From contig JAJXZK010000317.1 in the NCBI GenBank assembly GCA_021780095.1, positions 1 to 24,531 on the forward strand: a DNA stretch of 24,531 nucleotides. Direction: 5' to 3'. Origin of the DNA: Acidobacteriota bacterium. GTDB taxonomy: Bacteria; Acidobacteriota; Terriglobia; Terriglobales; Acidobacteriaceae. Position 1 is the first letter of the stretch. Every line of letters begins with the position of its first letter. The notes under the pieces were generated by a model. The model saw nothing but the letters and a program-made list of their open reading frames with translations, made no database searches and was not told the origin of the DNA. This document shows positions 1-8,100 of the stretch, piece by piece. The position numbers were made by a program, and so were the translations under genes.

Positions 1-50
1 CTGCCCTGCGGAGTTCGGACTTTCCTCTCCCGGCGAAGCTTTGCAGCTCA

Positions 51-93
51 CCAGCAGCGATCGCCCAGCCGCCTGCTACCCCAATCATACGCG
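51..93. repeat. Copy 1 of a 43-bp direct repeat downstream of the first membrane-protein gene
   Basis: This matches 1001-1043 at 37 of 43 positions, with 25 identical bases in a row (54-78 against 1004-1028). It contains the palindrome GCGATCGC and short complementary arms (GCAG/CTGC) that could fold. It lies about 40 bp beyond the stop of the minus-strand gene ending at 135. The second copy lies about 80 bp beyond the stop of the paralogue, so the element probably travelled with the gene duplication or acts as a 3' hairpin. Confidence 0.7.
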
Positions 94-134
94 CAACGCC
101 ATGGCTGCTTTACTCGACTCACGAGATTGCCGCC

Positions 135-896
135 TCAGCCAATGATCGCATTCGTGACTTTGACCCACCACGCAGGCGGATGAAAGGCAAGCTGCTCCAC
201 GAAGATCTGGCACGCGATCAATATTGGGAGCGCGTAACGGTAAACAGCATGGATTCGCCGGTTGACAATCAAGTCGCGCACGACCCCCAGCAAAATCAGC
301 GCATCGACGCATGCATAGGCCAAGCCGTGCGGGTGCGGCAGCATGGGGAAGCGCGCGAAGGCTGCACCCGTCAGCGCACAGGTCGCGATCAGCACCAGGC
401 GGCGGTGGAACTCCGGGTTCTTGCGCCAATAGATCGCCAGCCAGAACGGAAGCGCGAACGAAATCATGTCCAGTGCCGCGGAGCCGAAGAACGGTTTAAT
501 CCCATACTGATGGAAGTGAGTGATCCTGAAACGGGCCATGACGATAAAGGTCGCAATCCCCAGGATTGGGATCAATACACCGAGTGCCGCGCCGAACCAA
601 CCTGTTACCCGATGCAGCTTTACATGGTGGGTTCGCACCAGCGCTGACTGGAAGATAAAGAAAGCCACCCATCCTGAAAAAACCGCTCCATGAACCCACA
701 GAATCCACGGTCGCGGCGGCGTGGCGTGGACAAGGCGGTTGTCTACTGTATGGCCGAAGCCGTAGACCACTACGGCGGCGACCAGCAGCGACATGGCGAG
801 GTAAAAATACCTGTTCAGAAAACCTGAAATTCCAGACACATTTGTCGCGCGCGACTGTTTAGCCTTTCCCGCAAAACCAATTTGATCGGTAGCCAT
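135..896 (-). CDS. Multi-pass integral membrane protein, paralogue A
   Basis: The 253-residue protein has about six or seven hydrophobic segments and is predicted to lie in the inner membrane. I chose the ATG at 896 because GGAGAAGG lies just upstream of it; an in-frame ATG at 929 would put that ribosome binding site inside the coding region. Histidines kept in both paralogues sit in the motifs HGAVF, KLHR.TGWFG, HFH and HRRL. This is reminiscent of heme- or metal-binding membrane proteins such as the cytochrome b561 or DUF2306 type, but I do not recognise the family with certainty. The gene is a close paralogue of the one at 1124-1906 in the same orientation, so the pair looks like a tandem duplication. 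The 227-bp gap between them argues for separate transcription or a loose operon. Function unknown. Confidence 0.8.
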   Translation of the reverse strand: MATDQIGFAGKAKQSRATNVSGISGFLNRYFYLAMSLLVAAVVVYGFGHTVDNRLVHATPPRPWILWVHGAVFSGWVAFFIFQSALVRTHHVKLHRVTGWFGAALGVLIPILGIATFIVMARFRITHFHQYGIKPFFGSAALDMISFALPFWLAIYWRKNPEFHRRLVLIATCALTGAAFARFPMLPHPHGLAYACVDALILLGVVRDLIVNRRIHAVYRYALPILIACQIFVEQLAFHPPAWWVKVTNAIIG

Positions 897-1000
897 GCGC
901 CTTCTCCAACGGGCTGGTGGAAGCAACAATTATCTATTGGGGGCGCACGGAATAGCAAAAGCGTGGATGACGGCGACATTTTCCCAAATCAAGAGTCTTG

Positions 1001-1043
1001 CCGGCAGCGATCGCCCAGCCGCCTGCTAAGGTAATGATACGCG
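1001..1043. repeat. Copy 2 of the 43-bp direct repeat
   Basis: It is identical to 51-93 except at six positions, offset by 950 bp. It lies between the two tandem membrane-protein paralogues, downstream of the second gene's stop codon at 1124. It supports duplication of a unit comprising a gene plus its 3' flank. Confidence 0.7.
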
Positions 1044-1123
1044 TGAGTCAACTCAAAACCGTTGCGCTATGTTTTGTGCGCAAGCTGAAGTGAAAACTTG
1101 CATCAGACATGCGGTTTGTCGCT

Positions 1124-1906
1124 TCAACCCATGACGATAGCGTTAGAGAGCTTCACCCACCAATCGGGATGATGGAGCCAGATTTGGATCGCAAACGTCT
1201 GGCAGACAATTAATGCCGGCAACGCGTAGCGATAGACCACGTGGATTTTTCGATTGAAAATCAGATCACGCGCGACACCCAGCAAAATCAGAGCATCCAC
1301 ACCTGCATAGAACCAAAAATGCGAAATCATTGGCATGCGGCCGAAGGCCGCCGCGGTCAGCACACAAGTTGCGAGCAACATCAGGCGGCGATGATACTCC
1401 GTTTTTTTTCGCCAGTAGATGGCCAGCCAGAAAAGGACTGTGAACGACAGGATATCCACGGCCTGGATGGCGAAGAACGTTGGATTCGCGCTCGTGGGTG
1501 GAAGTTGGACCGCCGCTGCATGAAAATGAATGAACTCGAATCGGTGCATGATGATTGCCGTCGAGATCCCGAGCACTGGAATCAGAACGCCAAGCGCCGC
1601 ACCGAACCAGCCCGTAATTCGATGCAGCTTCACATTCCCGGTTCGCACCAATGCAGACTGAAAGATGAAAAAGCCCAGCCAAGCGGTGAAAACTGCACCA
1701 TGAAACCAGAGAATCCAGGGTCGCGGCGGCTTCGCGTGAATCAGGTTGTCATTCACGGAATGGCTGAAGCCGTAGATCACAACCGCGGCAATCAGCAGCG
1801 ACATGCAAAAGTAAAAATATTTGTTTAGAAATCGCGAAAACTCGGATGGCTTGATGCTCTTGCGTTGCTTCGCAACTACCGCAAAGCGGACCTGCTCGGT
1901 GGCCAT
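1124..1906 (-). CDS. Multi-pass integral membrane protein, paralogue B
   Basis: The 260-residue protein is strongly similar to the product of 135-896 along its whole length. Shared stretches include FHGAVF/VHGAVF, FFIFQSALVRT, TGWFGAALGVLIP, FWLAIYWRK and VDALILLGV. A start at 1906 is supported by GGAG nine bases upstream. The main differences are a longer, proline-containing loop after the HFH motif (about residues 130-145) and the extreme N-terminus. The conserved histidines are retained, so both copies are probably functional and may have diverged in substrate or cofactor. It is divergent from the epimerase gene at 2190. Function is not recognised; heme-binding membrane protein is only a guess. 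Confidence 0.8.
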   Translation of the reverse strand: MATEQVRFAVVAKQRKSIKPSEFSRFLNKYFYFCMSLLIAAVVIYGFSHSVNDNLIHAKPPRPWILWFHGAVFTAWLGFFIFQSALVRTGNVKLHRITGWFGAALGVLIPVLGISTAIIMHRFEFIHFHAAAVQLPPTSANPTFFAIQAVDILSFTVLFWLAIYWRKKTEYHRRLMLLATCVLTAAAFGRMPMISHFWFYAGVDALILLGVARDLIFNRKIHVVYRYALPALIVCQTFAIQIWLHHPDWWVKLSNAIVMG

Positions 1907-2064
1907 TGCACAAACTCCAATGGATCAGAATGAATGGAAGCACTGCTTTTGGAGGGGGACGTCAGAATATCAGAGATGCGGTGTGGCGAATCAAACTTTA
2001 ATGGCATAAGGCGGATTCCGGCTAGAGTTGCTGAGCACGAACCTGCGGGCATGGTATCTGAAGC

Positions 2065-2086
2065 GTAACGGAGGTAACGCGTAACG
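2065..2086. repeat. Three closely spaced GTAACG repeats upstream of the epimerase gene
   Basis: GTAACG occurs at 2065-2070, 2074-2079 and 2081-2086, and the longer GCGTAACG occurs twice. The cluster lies about 40 bp upstream of the candidate -10 element of the epimerase gene. A binding site is possible but unproven. Confidence 0.35.
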
Positions 2087-2120
2087 TAGAGGCGTGTTCG
2101 CGGGATTGTGACACTTCGGT

Positions 2121-2129
2121 TGCTATGAT
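2121..2129 (+). promoter_or_regulatory. Candidate extended -10 promoter for the epimerase gene
   Basis: TGCTATGAT fits the extended -10 pattern TGn-TATAAT with one hexamer mismatch. It lies about 60 bp upstream of the ATG. No good -35 hexamer is present at 17 bp spacing, which an extended -10 can tolerate. Confidence 0.4.
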
Positions 2130-2189
2130 GGTGCCTTGGGTAGGCAATCGCCTCGAAACCCAGCGCACCCCCTTATGCGAAGGAGAAAT

Positions 2190-3167
2190 ATGGCCACCTA
2201 TTTGGTGACGGGAGCTGCCGGATTCATCGGCTCCTGGTTGACGCAGGCGCTTGTGGAACGAGGCGACACGGTTCGCGCTCTGGATAATTTTTCAACCGGC
2301 AAGCGGGAGAATCTTGCGCCCTGGAAGAACGATATTGAGATTCTCGAAATCGATCTGCGCGATGAGGATGGGGTCGCGAAGGCCTGCCAAGGCGTCGATA
2401 TTATTTTTCATGAGGGCGCGATTCCTTCCGTGCCCCTCTCGGTGAAGGATCCCCGCACCAGCCACACCGCGAATATTAACGGCACTTTCAACCTGCTGGA
2501 AGGCGCGCGTCATGCGGGCGTCAAGCGCGTGGTGTATGCAGCGTCTTCTTCCGCTTACGGCAATCTCAATCCTCTGCCGCAGGTGGAAAACATGTTGCCG
2601 GGTCCGCTCTCGCCGTATGCTGTTCAAAAACTGGTGGGCGAGTTGTATCTGCGCAGCTATTGGGAAGTGTATGGGCTGGAGACGGTGGCACTTCGCTACT
2701 TCAACATTTTTGGTCCACGGCAAGCTCCGGATTCTCCTTACAGCGGCGTGATGGCGAAGTTTACGACGATGATGCTGGAAGGCGAGCAGCCTACCATCCA
2801 CGGCGACGGCGAACAGAGCCGCGATTTTACGTATGTGGAGAACGTAGTCCAGGCAAATCTGAAAGCTGCTGCCGCGCCTGCGGAAAAAGTGGCCGGACGC
2901 ATGTTCAACTGCGCCTGCGGGCAACCGTACACGCTGAACCAAACCTACAAACTGATAGCCGAGTTGACTGGGTACAAAAATTCGCCGAACTATGGCCCTC
3001 CACGCGAAGGCGATATCAAGCACTCCTACGCTGATATCTCGGCCGCGCGCGAAGCGCTCGGATATGAACCGAAGATCGATTTTCTGGAAGGCCTGCAGCG
3101 TACGGTGGACTGGTACCGCGAGCAGCGCCAGGCACAATTGCGAAAGATGGCTGGCGCACCATCCTAA
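2190..3167 (+). CDS. NAD-dependent epimerase/dehydratase, UDP-glucose/UDP-GlcNAc 4-epimerase-like
   Basis: This is an extended short-chain dehydrogenase of 325 residues. The N-terminal Rossmann motif TGAAGFIG lies at about residues 7-14. An acidic residue ends the second strand (LDNFSTGK), and the catalytic serine region AASSSAYG and the YAVQK (YxxxK) tyrosine/lysine pair are present. The C-terminal sugar-binding part includes RYFNIFGPRQ and SRDFTYVENVV. These are typical of cytoplasmic UDP-hexose 4-epimerases and related nucleotide-sugar enzymes feeding LPS or exopolysaccharide synthesis. The start at 2190 follows AAGGAG closely; in-frame ATGs at 2136 and 2175 would put that site within the gene. 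The exact substrate (Glc, GlcNAc or a uronic acid) cannot be read from the sequence. It stands alone, transcribed towards the convergent ACT gene. Confidence 0.9.
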   Translation: MATYLVTGAAGFIGSWLTQALVERGDTVRALDNFSTGKRENLAPWKNDIEILEIDLRDEDGVAKACQGVDIIFHEGAIPSVPLSVKDPRTSHTANINGTFNLLEGARHAGVKRVVYAASSSAYGNLNPLPQVENMLPGPLSPYAVQKLVGELYLRSYWEVYGLETVALRYFNIFGPRQAPDSPYSGVMAKFTTMMLEGEQPTIHGDGEQSRDFTYVENVVQANLKAAAAPAEKVAGRMFNCACGQPYTLNQTYKLIAELTGYKNSPNYGPPREGDIKHSYADISAAREALGYEPKIDFLEGLQRTVDWYREQRQAQLRKMAGAPS

Positions 3168-3214
3168 AAAGATCGGCGCATAGTTGAATGACGCGTAAGC
3201 GCCTGCCGGCTACG

Positions 3215-3237
3215 GGGCGTTGCATCTCCTGACGCCC
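3215..3237. terminator. Weak hairpin between convergent genes
   Basis: GGGCGT at 3215-3220 pairs with ACGCCC at 3232-3237 across an 11-base loop. It lies between the convergent epimerase and ACT-domain genes. No clear T-run follows on either strand, so a terminator role is tentative. Confidence 0.3.
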
Positions 3238-3256
3238 GAGCATCCTCTAGATCTCA

Positions 3257-3670
3257 TCAATTTCCCCGCCTCGCTTCGGCGATTTGACCGTTGCTCCAAT
3301 CTGCAAGAACCGCCTCGCCGCGCTCAACATCGTTCACTATAAGGATGAGGTGATTCGCGTGGTCGCTGTAGAGAACCTCGATATTGACATTGGCCTTCGC
3401 CAATTGGCCGGTAATGAGCCCCAGCTGCCCCGGAATTTCTTGTTTCAGGCGCAACCGCAAAACCCGGCTGCACGAGATCACCTGAAGTCCCTCGGCCTCG
3501 AGTGTCCGGCGAGCGAGCGGGCCGTCGTAAAAGAGGAAGTGGGCAACGCCCTTTCCCTCGACAACCCATGCCCCGCCGCCCTCGACGCTGATACCTGCGT
3601 TGCCAAGTGCTGTTCCCATCAGGGTAAGCGCACCGGGCGTATCAGCAAAACGAATCTCCAGATCGTACAT
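3257..3670 (-). CDS. Protein of two tandem ACT domains
   Basis: The 137-residue protein has two ACT-like ligand-binding repeats (about residues 1-65 and 70-137). The first begins YDLEIRFADTPGAL and the second RLKQEIPGQLGLITGQLAKANVNIE; both show the ACT pattern of a strand, a P-G turn before helix 1, and then a strand. ACT domains bind small molecules, commonly amino acids, and regulate enzymes. No catalytic domain is attached. The ATG is two bases beyond the stop of the upstream monooxygenase-like gene, so the two are almost certainly co-transcribed and translationally coupled. The ligand is unknown. Confidence 0.8.
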   Translation of the reverse strand: MYDLEIRFADTPGALTLMGTALGNAGISVEGGGAWVVEGKGVAHFLFYDGPLARRTLEAEGLQVISCSRVLRLRLKQEIPGQLGLITGQLAKANVNIEVLYSDHANHLILIVNDVERGEAVLADWSNGQIAEARRGN

Positions 3671-3672
3671 GC

Positions 3673-4029
3673 TCAGTCTTCCCTTGCATCGTGCGCGAGC
3701 CTGCTGTCTTCAGGTGCTTGCTCGCGGCTGAACATCGAGTAGTCGCGAACGACCGAAGCAATGCGAAGCCGGTAGTTCTCAAAGAGCCTTGCCCGGCCCA
3801 GTTGCTGGACGCGGCGGTGCTCGGGCAGGTTCCTCCATTCCCGCACGGCGCTCTCATCCTCGAAGAATCCGATAGACACGAATTTGCCGGGAGTCGACTT
3901 ACTCTCAAAGCGCTCAATCGAGATGAAGCCCTTGATGCCTGAGACGAGTGGGCGTAAGCCTGCGGCCTCGGCCATGTATTCGTCGAAATGTTTCTCGCTC
4001 GCAGTGAACTCAAAGATCATGGCGATCAT
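3673..4029 (-). CDS. Antibiotic biosynthesis monooxygenase (ABM)-fold protein
   Basis: The 118-residue protein has the dimeric alpha/beta-barrel (ferredoxin-like) ABM pattern: IFEFTASEKHFDEY, then GIKGFISIERFES, then KFVSIGFFEDESAVREWRN, ending RLRIASVVRDYSMF. Small ABM proteins include quinol or heme-degrading monooxygenases and proteins of unknown reaction, so no substrate is assigned. GGAGG lies ten bases upstream of the ATG at 4029. It is first in a two-gene unit with the double-ACT protein and divergent from an ArsR-type regulator, which probably controls it. The C-terminal 15 residues are charged and probably disordered. Confidence 0.82.
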   Translation of the reverse strand: MIAMIFEFTASEKHFDEYMAEAAGLRPLVSGIKGFISIERFESKSTPGKFVSIGFFEDESAVREWRNLPEHRRVQQLGRARLFENYRLRIASVVRDYSMFSREQAPEDSRLAHDARED

Positions 4030-4081
4030 TGTTACCGTGCCTCCACGCTTTCTAACCCATCATCGACTGAACCGCCAAGGG

Positions 4082-4125
4082 ATGCTTCGACCGCGAACGA
4101 AGCATTGGCATTCGATGATGCTCCG
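4082..4125. promoter_or_regulatory. Candidate ArsR-type operator: inverted repeat plus third half-site
   Basis: ATGCTTCG (4082-4089) and CGAAGCAT (4098-4105) form a perfect 8-bp inverted repeat with an 8-bp spacer. A third half-site, ATGCTCCG (4118-4125), differs at one base from the first. The cluster lies between the divergent ABM gene and the ArsR-like gene. Dimeric winged-helix repressors typically bind such sites and control both directions, so autoregulation is inferred. Confidence 0.5.
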
Positions 4126-4144
4126 TCTGCGATAGGATGAGGCT

Positions 4145-4870
4145 GTGAAGCTGAACTCTCTTGAAGCGGGACTGGCGTCGACCGCCGGTGCGGTTGCGGA
4201 TCGAACGCGAGCGCGGATGCTTGGCGCGCTGATGGACGGGCGCGCCTACACTGCGACCGAGATGAGTGTGTTGGGCGGCGTATCGGCATCGACGGCGAGC
4301 GCACATCTGCGCCTCTTGGTGGAGCAAGGCTTGATCGAGTGCGTGCCTCAGGGAAGGCATCGCTACTTTCGCATTACGAGCCACGATGTTGCCCAGGCGT
4401 TGGAATCGATCATGGGGCTGGCCGCGAAGCAGTCGGGCGTCCAGAGCAGCACTCCGGCGAAGATGCGATTCGCGCGTACTTGTTATGACCATATGGCTGG
4501 TGTAGTGGCGGTGGCGCTGCACGACAGACTGATCGCATTGGGATGGCTCAACAATGACAGTTCCTCGGTGAGTGACATTGGACGGTCGGAACTGACCCGG
4601 ATCGGCATCCATTGTGATAAATCAACGTCGCGTCGACGGTTCGCCATTGCCTGTCTGGACTGGAGTGAGCGCAGACCGCATACCGGCGGTCTGCTCGGTG
4701 CGGCGATTCTGGCTGCATTTGAGTCCAGTCGCTGGATAATTCGCCAACTCGACAGCAGGGAGCTGGTGTTGACGGTTAAGGGAAGCAAGGCGCTGAACGA
4801 CCATTTTGGGTTGAACCAGTTTCAGCCACGGATGGAGGAGAAGCTCACTCACTTCTCAACTTCCGCGTGA
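4145..4870 (+). CDS. ArsR-family winged helix-turn-helix transcriptional regulator
   Basis: The 241-residue protein starts at a GTG preceded by AGGATGAGG. The N-terminal winged HTH spans about residues 10-80: RARMLGALMDGRAYTATEM, then recognition helix SASTASAHLRLLVEQGLIE, then wing QGRHRYFRI. The extended C-terminal half carries RTCYDH (about 110-115) and CLDWSERRPHTGGLLGAA. That pattern belongs to a longer ArsR subfamily whose Cys and His residues may bind a ligand or metal. It acts in the cytoplasm as a DNA-binding dimer. It is divergent from the ABM/ACT gene pair, with an inverted repeat in between, so that pair and its own gene are its likely targets. The inducer is unknown. Confidence 0.87.
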   Translation: MKLNSLEAGLASTAGAVADRTRARMLGALMDGRAYTATEMSVLGGVSASTASAHLRLLVEQGLIECVPQGRHRYFRITSHDVAQALESIMGLAAKQSGVQSSTPAKMRFARTCYDHMAGVVAVALHDRLIALGWLNNDSSSVSDIGRSELTRIGIHCDKSTSRRRFAIACLDWSERRPHTGGLLGAAILAAFESSRWIIRQLDSRELVLTVKGSKALNDHFGLNQFQPRMEEKLTHFSTSA

Positions 4871-4947
4871 CAAGGATGTCAAACCCAGCAGATTCTTTAT
4901 GCATCGCATCGCGAAAGGAAACTTCTTGAATCTGCGCTCCATCCCCG

Positions 4948-5090
4948 CAAAAGAGCTTCCTCCGAGATCTCGACGAGTGCCTTGTCGCCAAAGGACTCAT
5001 TGACGCGCGATAGTTTGCCTTCCGGAGGCAGTGCAGGTGATTACCAAAGACCACTTTGGCACTGTCAAGTTACTTCGGTGTTTTGACTCT
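4948..5090 (+). other. Possible decayed coding fragment between the regulator and the surface-protein gene
   Basis: One plus-strand frame reads protein-like text (FLRDLDECLVAKGLIDAR, then FAFRRQCR) interrupted by stops at 5011 and 5038. A frame shifted by one continues with ITKDHFGTVKLL. This looks like a short remnant with in-frame stops and a frameshift, but it is too small to assign and could be chance. The rest of 4871-5144 shows nothing I can name. Confidence 0.2.
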
Positions 5091-5144
5091 GGCGCACAAC
5101 GCCCCAATCATCGAGTAATACGTTGAATCACTTTCTGGTGTTGG

Positions 5145-8100
5145 ATGTCCTCACTCCCAAGGCGCTTGGCTTGCTGCCTCGCGCTTTTTCTGCCGATCTT
5201 CCTCGACGCGCAAACACTTTTGCCCTCCCCTGCCCCGAAAACAATGCCCTTTGCGCCGCGTGGAAACCGAGGCCAGCGGCGAGCCCAATCCTTCTTATTA
5301 CCCAGAATCGTCCGCGGTGAATCCGCAGCCATGCTTCGTTTACGTGGCATGGAACAAATACGGATTATGCCGAGGTTGCAATCGAGCGACCAACCTTGGC
5401 AACCGCTGGGACCAAATCAAATTGTCACGCCACAATTCGGGAATGTCACCGGGCGAATCACCTCGATCGCCGTCGCTCCGTGGGATGCCTCTGGCAATAC
5501 CGTCTATATAGGGTCCACGGGCGGCGGAGTTTGGCGATCCAATAATGCGGCGGCAAGTGATTCGACAACTGTGACGTGGCAGCCGCTCACGGATGATCCT
5601 CCCGCATTTTCCGGCATCAACATAACGTCTCTCAGCATCGGCGCAGTCAGCATTCAGCCGGGCTCCGCACCCAACGGCGTGGTCCTGGCTGGAACCGGCG
5701 ATCCCAACGATGTGCTGGACTCTTACTACGGAGCTGGCATTCTAAGATCTGGCGACGGCGGCTCCACATGGACGTTGATTCGACAAAGCAGCGATGGTTT
5801 TTCAGGTGGATTGACGAACTACAGCTTTGTAGGCGATGCGTTTGCCGGATTTGCGTGGAGCACGACCAACACCAGCGTAGTGGTGGCAGCGGTCACGGAT
5901 TCCTACGACGGCTTTATCAACAATGTGAACAATATGACATCGCACGGCGGCGCGGCAAACGTGGCCGAGGCCGGACTCTACTATTCGACCGACGCGGGAA
6001 GCACCTGGTACCTCTCGACGATTGAGGACGGCCCGAACCAGGTGATCCAGTCTTCGCAGACAACATTGCCGGGTTCGTTTCCTGGAGTACCGGCGACATC
6101 GGTCGTGTGGAATCCGATCCGCAACATGTTTTATGCCGCACTGCAGTTTCATGGATATTATGAATCTCCAGACGGCGTGACCTGGACGCGAACGTCGAAT
6201 CAGCCGGGCACTGAACTGACGACGGCAAATTGTCCTGCCAATCCGGGCGAGAACGGGAGCAACTCCTGCACAATCATTCGCGGCGTTCTGGCGGTGCAGC
6301 CAGTCACAGGTGATATGTTCGCGCTGACTGTGGGAACAAATGCGCTTGGGTTGAACAATGTGGATGAGGGTCTTTGGCGGGATGTGTGCAGTGCAGGAGT
6401 GAATGGCTGTGCTAGTCAAACAGTGCAATTTGGATCGCAGATTTCCACGGTGGCACTGGATTCTGCGGACGGCACCATTGCGGACGGCACATATAACTTG
6501 ACCTTGGCGGCGGTCCCAAGCGGCGCAGACACGCTGCTGTTTGCGGGAACGCAGGATATTTTTCGATGTAGTCTGGCCGCCGGCTGTGCCTGGCGAAATA
6601 CCACCAACATCACGACCTGCGTTTCCGGCCATGTCGCGCCGGCCCAGCACGCGGTGGCGTCTTTTGATTCCACAACACCGCTGTTATTTTTCGGCAATGA
6701 CGGGGGGTTATGGCGGTCGACGGATGGAGTTGCGCAGACTGGTGCCATTTGCTCGGCGGGTGATGCCGGGTATTTTCAGAATTTGAATGGAGGATTGGGT
6801 TCGCTGGCGGAAATCACCGGTCTGGCGAATAGCGAAACAGATGAAAACGTGCTGTTGGCGGGGTTTGGAGTAAACGGCAGCGCGGCGATGACGAACAGCA
6901 ATCAAGTCGCATGGCCACAGCTTTTAATCGGTGAGGGCGGGCTGACAGCGATCGATCCTCTTAATTCTGACAACTGGTATGCGACAGTGGCTCCGTATGT
7001 CGCCATCGGACAATGTATCGACGGCGTCAATTGCACGGCGGCGACATTTCCGTCTGCGATCGGCGCGAGCGAAACCAGCAACGATCAATCGCTAATCTTT
7101 ACACCCTATATCCTGGATCCGGTCGACAGCTCCAACATAATCGTTGGCACCTGCCGGGTATGGCGCGGCCCTGCAAATGGAGGAGATGTCTGGACCACTG
7201 CGAATGCGATCAGTCCGATGTTGGATGGAGTTGCGGAGCCAAACTGCAGCGGCAATGCGTTGATTCGCTCTCTGACCGCCGGCGGAGCAAATGTCCACCC
7301 GGGTACGGGATCAGAAAACAGCGGCTCACAGGTAATTTATGCGGGGATGGCGGGACTGTTGGATGGAGGTGGAGGCGCTATTGGTGGACATGTCTTCTCT
7401 ACGCAGGCGGCGAACCTGGCCAACGGCACGATGAAATGGACAGACCTGGCACTTTCGCCGGTAGCCAATGAATCGCTCTATAGCGGAGTGTTCAACCCCT
7501 ACTTTTTCGACGTATCGTCACTATTCGCGGACCCGCATGATCCGACGGGCAAGACCGTATATGCGACGATCCAGGGCTTCGGAGTTCCCCACCTATATAT
7601 GTCCACAGATGGCGGTGCGAACTGGAACAATATCTCGAAAAATCTGCCGGACCTTCCGCTGAACGACGTTCTGGTCGATCCAAACAATGCAAGCGTGGTG
7701 TATGTCGCCTCGGACGGGGGTGTTTTTGTAACTCAGAATGTTGCAAATTGTGAGTCGAGCGGAGGACAGTGCTGGAATATTCTGGGAACCGGTCTGCCCA
7801 TGGCTCCTGCGGTGACTCTGGCTGCGACGCTTGCAGGAGGAGGCTTCCTTCGCGTGGGCACGTATGGTCGAGGGATCTGGCAAGTTCCGCTGTTGAGCAG
7901 CCTACCGCAAACAACCATGACCGTGAGTCCGGCAACTCTCACCTTTAGCGGGGTGCCATTGCAAACCATAAGCAGTCCAGAAACCGTAACGGTCACCAAC
8001 ACAGGCACGACGGCCCTTATAGTAAGCAATATTTCGATCAGTGGAGATTTTTTTGAGACAGACAACTGCAGCAACGCCATCGCACCGAATGGAACCTGTC

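Noticed and set aside
2292..3137. Long minus-strand ORF opposite the epimerase gene
   Set aside because: It lies fully antisense to a well-supported NAD-dependent epimerase and shows no recognisable motif; it is a composition shadow.
4845..5054. 69-codon minus-strand ORF downstream of the regulator
   Set aside because: It overlaps the regulator's 3' end and lacks a ribosome binding site; its composition is non-coding-like.
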